A stretch of DNA of 64,000 bases from Bacteroidota bacterium. GTDB lineage: Bacteria > Bacteroidota > Bacteroidia > Bacteroidales > UBA10428. The stretch is taken from contig CP065006.1 in the NCBI GenBank assembly GCA_016699695.1, positions 2,914,001 to 2,978,000 of the forward strand, given 5' to 3'. This document shows positions 60,307-64,000 of the stretch, in pieces. Each line of letters opens with the position of its first letter. Position 1 is the stretch's first letter. The position numbers and the translations under genes were made by a program. Under the pieces are notes generated by a model that worked only from the letters and a program-made list of their open reading frames with translations, was not told where the DNA came from and ran no database searches.

Positions 60307-63138
60307 TTATTTCAATCGTTTTACCTCTGGAAGTTCTGGTTCCATGAAATATTTGTATTGTTTCAATATTTGTTTTTGCAAACTTCCATCGGTGCATTGC
60401 AACCCGCAATAGGTGCGGTTGAGTTCACACACACATTCGCGGAAAACTTTTGATATCAATTCTGCTTGTTGTACCTGGTGTATTTTGTTCAATCCGGTTG
60501 CAGGGCTTCCACTGGCCTGACGGCAAATGGGCGATACCTCTATGTTTTTAAATTCGTCGCGTACATGTCTCCAGGCACCCATGTTAATAGGTTCTTCCTG
60601 TAACCAAAGGTTTAGCATGGAGTTTTTATATTTAGCTACTATCTTTTCAACTTGTTTCGTTGGAAAAGGGTGAAGTTGTTCGATCCGTACCAATGCTATG
60701 TCGCGGGCTTTGTGTTTTTCCTTTTCTTCGAGCAGGTCGTAGTACATTTTTCCGGTGCAAAAAACAATGCGCCTTACCTGTTCGGTGTCTACATCCGGGT
60801 CGTCAATTACCTCCATAAACGAGCCCTTTGCCAGCTCATCGAGGGTACTCACACACTTTGCGTGCCGCAGCAGACTCTTGGGTGTGAAGATGATGAGCGG
60901 AATCCGGAAGTTACGGTGCATGTGTTCACGCAAAATATGGTAAATGTTGGCAGGTGTAGAGGGCTTCACAATTTGCATGTTATTGCGGGCTGCCAACAAT
61001 AGAAAACGTTCTACTCTTGCACTGGAATGTTCTGGACCCTGTCCTTCGAAACCGTGTGGCAGAAAAAGTACCAGTCCATTCATTAAGCCCCATTTCTCTT
61101 CTGCAGAGGCAATATACTGGTCGATAATTACCTGTGCCACATTATGAAAATCTCCGAACTGGGCTTCCCAAATGGTTAATCCGTCGGGTTTGGCAAGTGC
61201 ATAGCCATATTCAAAGCCCATTACACCGTATTCATTCAGAGGTGAGTTATACACGAAGAATGGAGCTTGATCCGGGGCTAGATTTTTAAGCGGCGAATAT
61301 TTCTGATCGGTATCTTCAATGACATGTTCTGCATGGCGATGGGCAAATGTACCACGTATCGAATCCTGACCACTTAGCCTTACAGCAAATCCTTCTTTTA
61401 AAAGCGTGCTATAGGAAAGTAACTCGGCCATGGCCCAGTCTACCTGGTTTTCTGCCAGCATTTTCTTACGATCATCGACCAGTTTTATGGTTTTTTTGAT
61501 AAAGGCCTTATCGGCCGGCAAGTCACAGATTTTTTTTCCTAATTCAAAAAGCATATTTCTGTCCAGATGCAGTTCATAGCTTTTATCAAAATCTTCCTGT
61601 GTGGCATATTTATAGCCCTGCCATAAATCGTGCATAAACTGAGGGATTTTTACCTTGCCCAGTTTTTTCGACAAGCTTAATTTCTCCTCGAGTGCAAGCT
61701 CGTATGCTTCTTTAATGGCATCTACTTCGCTTTGGGTGTAAACACCTTCGTCTATGAGTTTTTTTGCATAAATCTCTCTCGGGTTCGGATGCTCGGCAAT
61801 AGCTTTGTAAAGCGTAGGTTGAGAATATCGGGGTTCGTCGCTCTCGTTGTGCCCATGTTTCCGGTACGAGAGGATATCGATATACACATCGGTATGAAAG
61901 GTGGTGCGGTATTCGATTGCCAGGTTAATGGTGTGCACAAGGGCTTCGATATCGTCGCCATTGATGTGAAAAATCGGGCATTTGGTTACTTTGCCAATGT
62001 CGGTGCAATAGGTGCTGCTACGGGCATCGAGGTAATTGGTGGTAAAACCAACCTGGTTGTTGATTACAATGTGAATGGTTCCTCCATTGCCATAGCCTTC
62101 GAGGTCCATCATTTGGGCTACCTCGTAAACTACTCCTTGCCCGGCAATAGCTGCATCGCCGTGAATGAGTATGGGTAGAAGTTTGCTTTTATCTCCGCCA
62201 TATTTATGATCGACCTTTGCCCTGCAAATACCTTGGATAATGGGCCCAACCGTTTCGAGGTGGGAGGGATTGGGTGCCAGGTGAAGCGATATCTCTTTGC
62301 CGTTTTCGAGCATTACTTTGTTGCTGTAACCAAGATGATATTTTACATCGCCAAGGGATATGCGGTCTTCATAAGCTTCGGCAACAAATTCCTGGAAAAT
62401 ATTTTCTGCAGGTTTTTGCATGACATTGGCCAGCACATTCAGCCTTCCTCGATGGGCCATGCCAATGAGGTATTCTTGCACACCTGCATTAGACCCGCTT
62501 AACATAAGGTAATGCAAAGCAGGGATAAGGGCCTCGGAGCCTTCGAGCGAAAAACGTTTCTGACCCACAAACTTTTTATGGATAAATTGTTCAAAGCCAC
62601 AAGCCTGGTTTAAAAGTTGAAATATTTTCTTTTTTTCGTTGGCAGCAAATTGGGTTCTGTTTCTAGTTCCTTCAAGCTTTTTTTGAAGCCAGCCTGTTTT
62701 TTCAGGATGCCGGATAAATAAAAACTCCGATCCGATTGAACTGCGGTAAGTATCGTTCAATAACTGAAGGATATCTTTCAGTGGAGCCGCCCCAATTCCA
62801 ATTTCTTTCCCAGCCTGAAAAACGGTATTTAAGTCAGCTTCGGAAAGGCCATAATATTCAAGACTCAATGGAGGAAAATACTGCCGCCTTGTGCGCACTG
62901 GGTTGGTTTCGGTAAAGAGATGGCCACGCCTGCGAAAGGCTTCGATAAAATTTATGACCTTAAACTCTTTGTCGATGTTGTCGGGGACTGCCTCGGTATA
63001 ATTTTTTCGTGCAAATTCAAAGCCCAGAAAAAAACTTTGCCATTCTTTATCAACCGAATCGGGATTTTGCAGGTACTGCTGGTAAAAATCGTCAATTAAT
63101 GATGGATCTAAAGCCCCTAAGAAATCGAATTTGCTCAT
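60307..63138 (-). CDS. sucA: 2-oxoglutarate dehydrogenase E1 component
   Basis: A 943-residue thiamine-diphosphate enzyme that decarboxylates 2-oxoglutarate and passes the succinyl group to OdhB. Typical segments are the N-terminal FLGALDPSLIDDFYQQYL (E2 contact), GMAHRGRLNVLANVMQKP, the ThDP site HGDAAIAGQGVVYEV...INNQVGFTT, SGQDSIRGTFAHRHA, and VERFLLLAARNNMQIVKPSTPANIYHILREH. Length is normal for this family. First gene of the sucA-odhB operon; it diverges from the transhydrogenase gene. Confidence 0.97.
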   Translation of the reverse strand: MSKFDFLGALDPSLIDDFYQQYLQNPDSVDKEWQSFFLGFEFARKNYTEAVPDNIDKEFKVINFIEAFRRRGHLFTETNPVRTRRQYFPPLSLEYYGLSEADLNTVFQAGKEIGIGAAPLKDILQLLNDTYRSSIGSEFLFIRHPEKTGWLQKKLEGTRNRTQFAANEKKKIFQLLNQACGFEQFIHKKFVGQKRFSLEGSEALIPALHYLMLSGSNAGVQEYLIGMAHRGRLNVLANVMQKPAENIFQEFVAEAYEDRISLGDVKYHLGYSNKVMLENGKEISLHLAPNPSHLETVGPIIQGICRAKVDHKYGGDKSKLLPILIHGDAAIAGQGVVYEVAQMMDLEGYGNGGTIHIVINNQVGFTTNYLDARSSTYCTDIGKVTKCPIFHINGDDIEALVHTINLAIEYRTTFHTDVYIDILSYRKHGHNESDEPRYSQPTLYKAIAEHPNPREIYAKKLIDEGVYTQSEVDAIKEAYELALEEKLSLSKKLGKVKIPQFMHDLWQGYKYATQEDFDKSYELHLDRNMLFELGKKICDLPADKAFIKKTIKLVDDRKKMLAENQVDWAMAELLSYSTLLKEGFAVRLSGQDSIRGTFAHRHAEHVIEDTDQKYSPLKNLAPDQAPFFVYNSPLNEYGVMGFEYGYALAKPDGLTIWEAQFGDFHNVAQVIIDQYIASAEEKWGLMNGLVLFLPHGFEGQGPEHSSARVERFLLLAARNNMQIVKPSTPANIYHILREHMHRNFRIPLIIFTPKSLLRHAKCVSTLDELAKGSFMEVIDDPDVDTEQVRRIVFCTGKMYYDLLEEKEKHKARDIALVRIEQLHPFPTKQVEKIVAKYKNSMLNLWLQEEPINMGAWRHVRDEFKNIEVSPICRQASGSPATGLNKIHQVQQAELISKVFRECVCELNRTYCGLQCTDGSLQKQILKQYKYFMEPELPEVKRLK

Positions 63139-63367
63139 TACAGCGATCAGATTTTTATTTGTGTTTTGAAGATAGTATAATTGCCATGTTTTTCAATGGT
63201 TCTTGGCCAAAATAAACACTTTTAACAAAACTGCCGGCAATTTGTTTAAAAGTAAGGCGGAAACTTTCTTTGGTGCTGAACAATCCAACCAAAATCCTGT
63301 TATTGTTAACCAAAACACAGAGGATTTTTTTTGTAGTAAACTTTAATTAATCATTAATTCAATACAC

Positions 63368-64000
63368 GTGAAAATAGGTGTTTTAAAAGAAAAAGAACCA
63401 GAAAAGCGGGTGGCGCTTTTACCCGAAGCTGTGAAAGCCTTGTTGGAGCTCAAGGCAGAAGTGCTGGTGGAACGCAGTGCCGGATCAGGAGCCTTTGTAT
63501 CCGATGCGGAGTACGAAAAGGCTGGAGCACAATTAGTCAATAGAAACCAGCTTTATAAAGAGTCTGACTTAATAGTAACAATCAACCCGCCTGAGGTAAA
63601 CGAATTGAAGTCGGTCGATTCCTCAAAAATTCTGATTGGAGCCCTAAACCCCTTTCATAATAAGGCTTTGATTGATCAATTGCAAAGCTCCAAACTAACT
63701 TCCTTTAGTCTTGAGCTGGTGCCAAGAATAACCCGTGCGCAATCGATGGATATTCTTTCTTCGATGGCTACTGTGGCAGGCTACAAAGCGGTGCTCGATG
63801 CGGCCTATCAGCTGCCGCGGTTTTTTCCTATGTTTATGTCGGCTGCAGGAACCATTAAGCCGGCACGTATGCTGATATTAGGAGCCGGAGTGGCTGGCTT
63901 GCAGGCCCTTGCCATTGCACGAAAACTTGGAGCCATTGTCGAAGTTTTTGATGTGCGTTCGGCGGTGAAGGAAGAAGTACTCAGCCTAGGAGGTAAATTT
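63368..64000 (+). CDS. pntA: NAD(P) transhydrogenase alpha subunit PntA (5' part; runs off window)
   Basis: An open frame of 211 codons begins with GTG 63368 and continues to the end. It starts KIGVLKEKEPEKRVALLPE, contains SMDILSSMATVAGYKAVL and MSAAGTIKPARMLILGAGVAGLQALAIARKLGAIVEVFD, the nucleotide-binding fold of PntA, followed by VRSAVKEEVLSLGGKF. Alanine dehydrogenase is related, but the VFDVR...VKE...SLG ending fits PntA better. The enzyme couples hydride transfer between NADH and NADP+ to proton movement. No ATG is near, so GTG is taken. Confidence 0.9.
   Translation, partial: MKIGVLKEKEPEKRVALLPEAVKALLELKAEVLVERSAGSGAFVSDAEYEKAGAQLVNRNQLYKESDLIVTINPPEVNELKSVDSSKILIGALNPFHNKALIDQLQSSKLTSFSLELVPRITRAQSMDILSSMATVAGYKAVLDAAYQLPRFFPMFMSAAGTIKPARMLILGAGVAGLQALAIARKLGAIVEVFDVRSAVKEEVLSLGGKF

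Overview
This window comes from a member of the Bacteroidota, probably Bacteroidia. The evidence is gliding-motility genes gldF/gldG, an alpha-amylase with a C-terminal type IX secretion sorting domain, several beta-barrel and lipoprotein families typical of the phylum, a roughly 1370-residue type II-C Cas9, and promoters of the form TTTG-19-TAnnTTTG (clearest before the HU gene and the tRNA-Ser gene). Shine-Dalgarno sites are mostly absent. The genus cannot be fixed from the sequence alone; an aerobic or facultative environmental lineage is likely because sucA-odhB, crtZ and a transhydrogenase gene are present.

Layout. 1-4.6 kb: gldG (partial), gldF, a PagL-like lipid A deacylase, a DUF2807 lipoprotein, a DUF3592 protein, crtZ and a beta-barrel remnant. 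4.8-8.8 kb: a membrane-bound AraC-type regulator with a starch-binding-like extracytoplasmic domain, followed by a secreted GH13 alpha-amylase. 9.0-17.5 kb: a complete type II-C CRISPR-Cas locus, made up of a tracrRNA on the minus strand, cas9, a REP-associated tyrosine transposase (RAYT), cas1, cas2, and an array of 25 identical 46-bp repeats plus one broken terminal repeat. REP-like palindromes lie inside the RAYT reading frame and between cas1 and cas2. 17.7-24.2 kb (minus): an unknown membrane protein, a chemoreceptor, and the spoIID-like / lpxB / small membrane protein / surE cluster. 24.4-29.4 kb (plus): pheT, a macrodomain protein, a DUF3108 protein and a WD40 protein.

29.8-37.7 kb holds three related sensor genes. 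Two are full-length beta-propeller / Y_Y_Y / membrane segment / GAF / coiled-coil proteins without a kinase domain. Between them lie a truncated paralogue and the 3' scar of an IS1595-type transposase. The third gene is a compositional chimera: its AT-rich sensor half is joined to a host-like GAF/coiled-coil half.

37.8-64 kb is mostly housekeeping: aspartate aminotransferase, htpG, a LytTR response regulator, a TrmH-family methyltransferase, HU, tRNA-Ser(UGA), an MsbA-type ABC exporter overlapping purB, an NfeD-type protease, mltG, a phosphohexomutase, murB, a GT4 glycosyltransferase, two DUF2062 paralogues around a lipoprotein/DUF2490 pair, diaminopropionate ammonia-lyase, sucA-odhB, and the start of a pntA-type transhydrogenase gene.

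The most unusual parts are the RAYT/REP system embedded in the CRISPR operon, the array architecture (crRNA strand opposite to cas, broken repeat at the crRNA-upstream end), the CBM-AraC starch sensor, and the IS-scarred sensor cluster.
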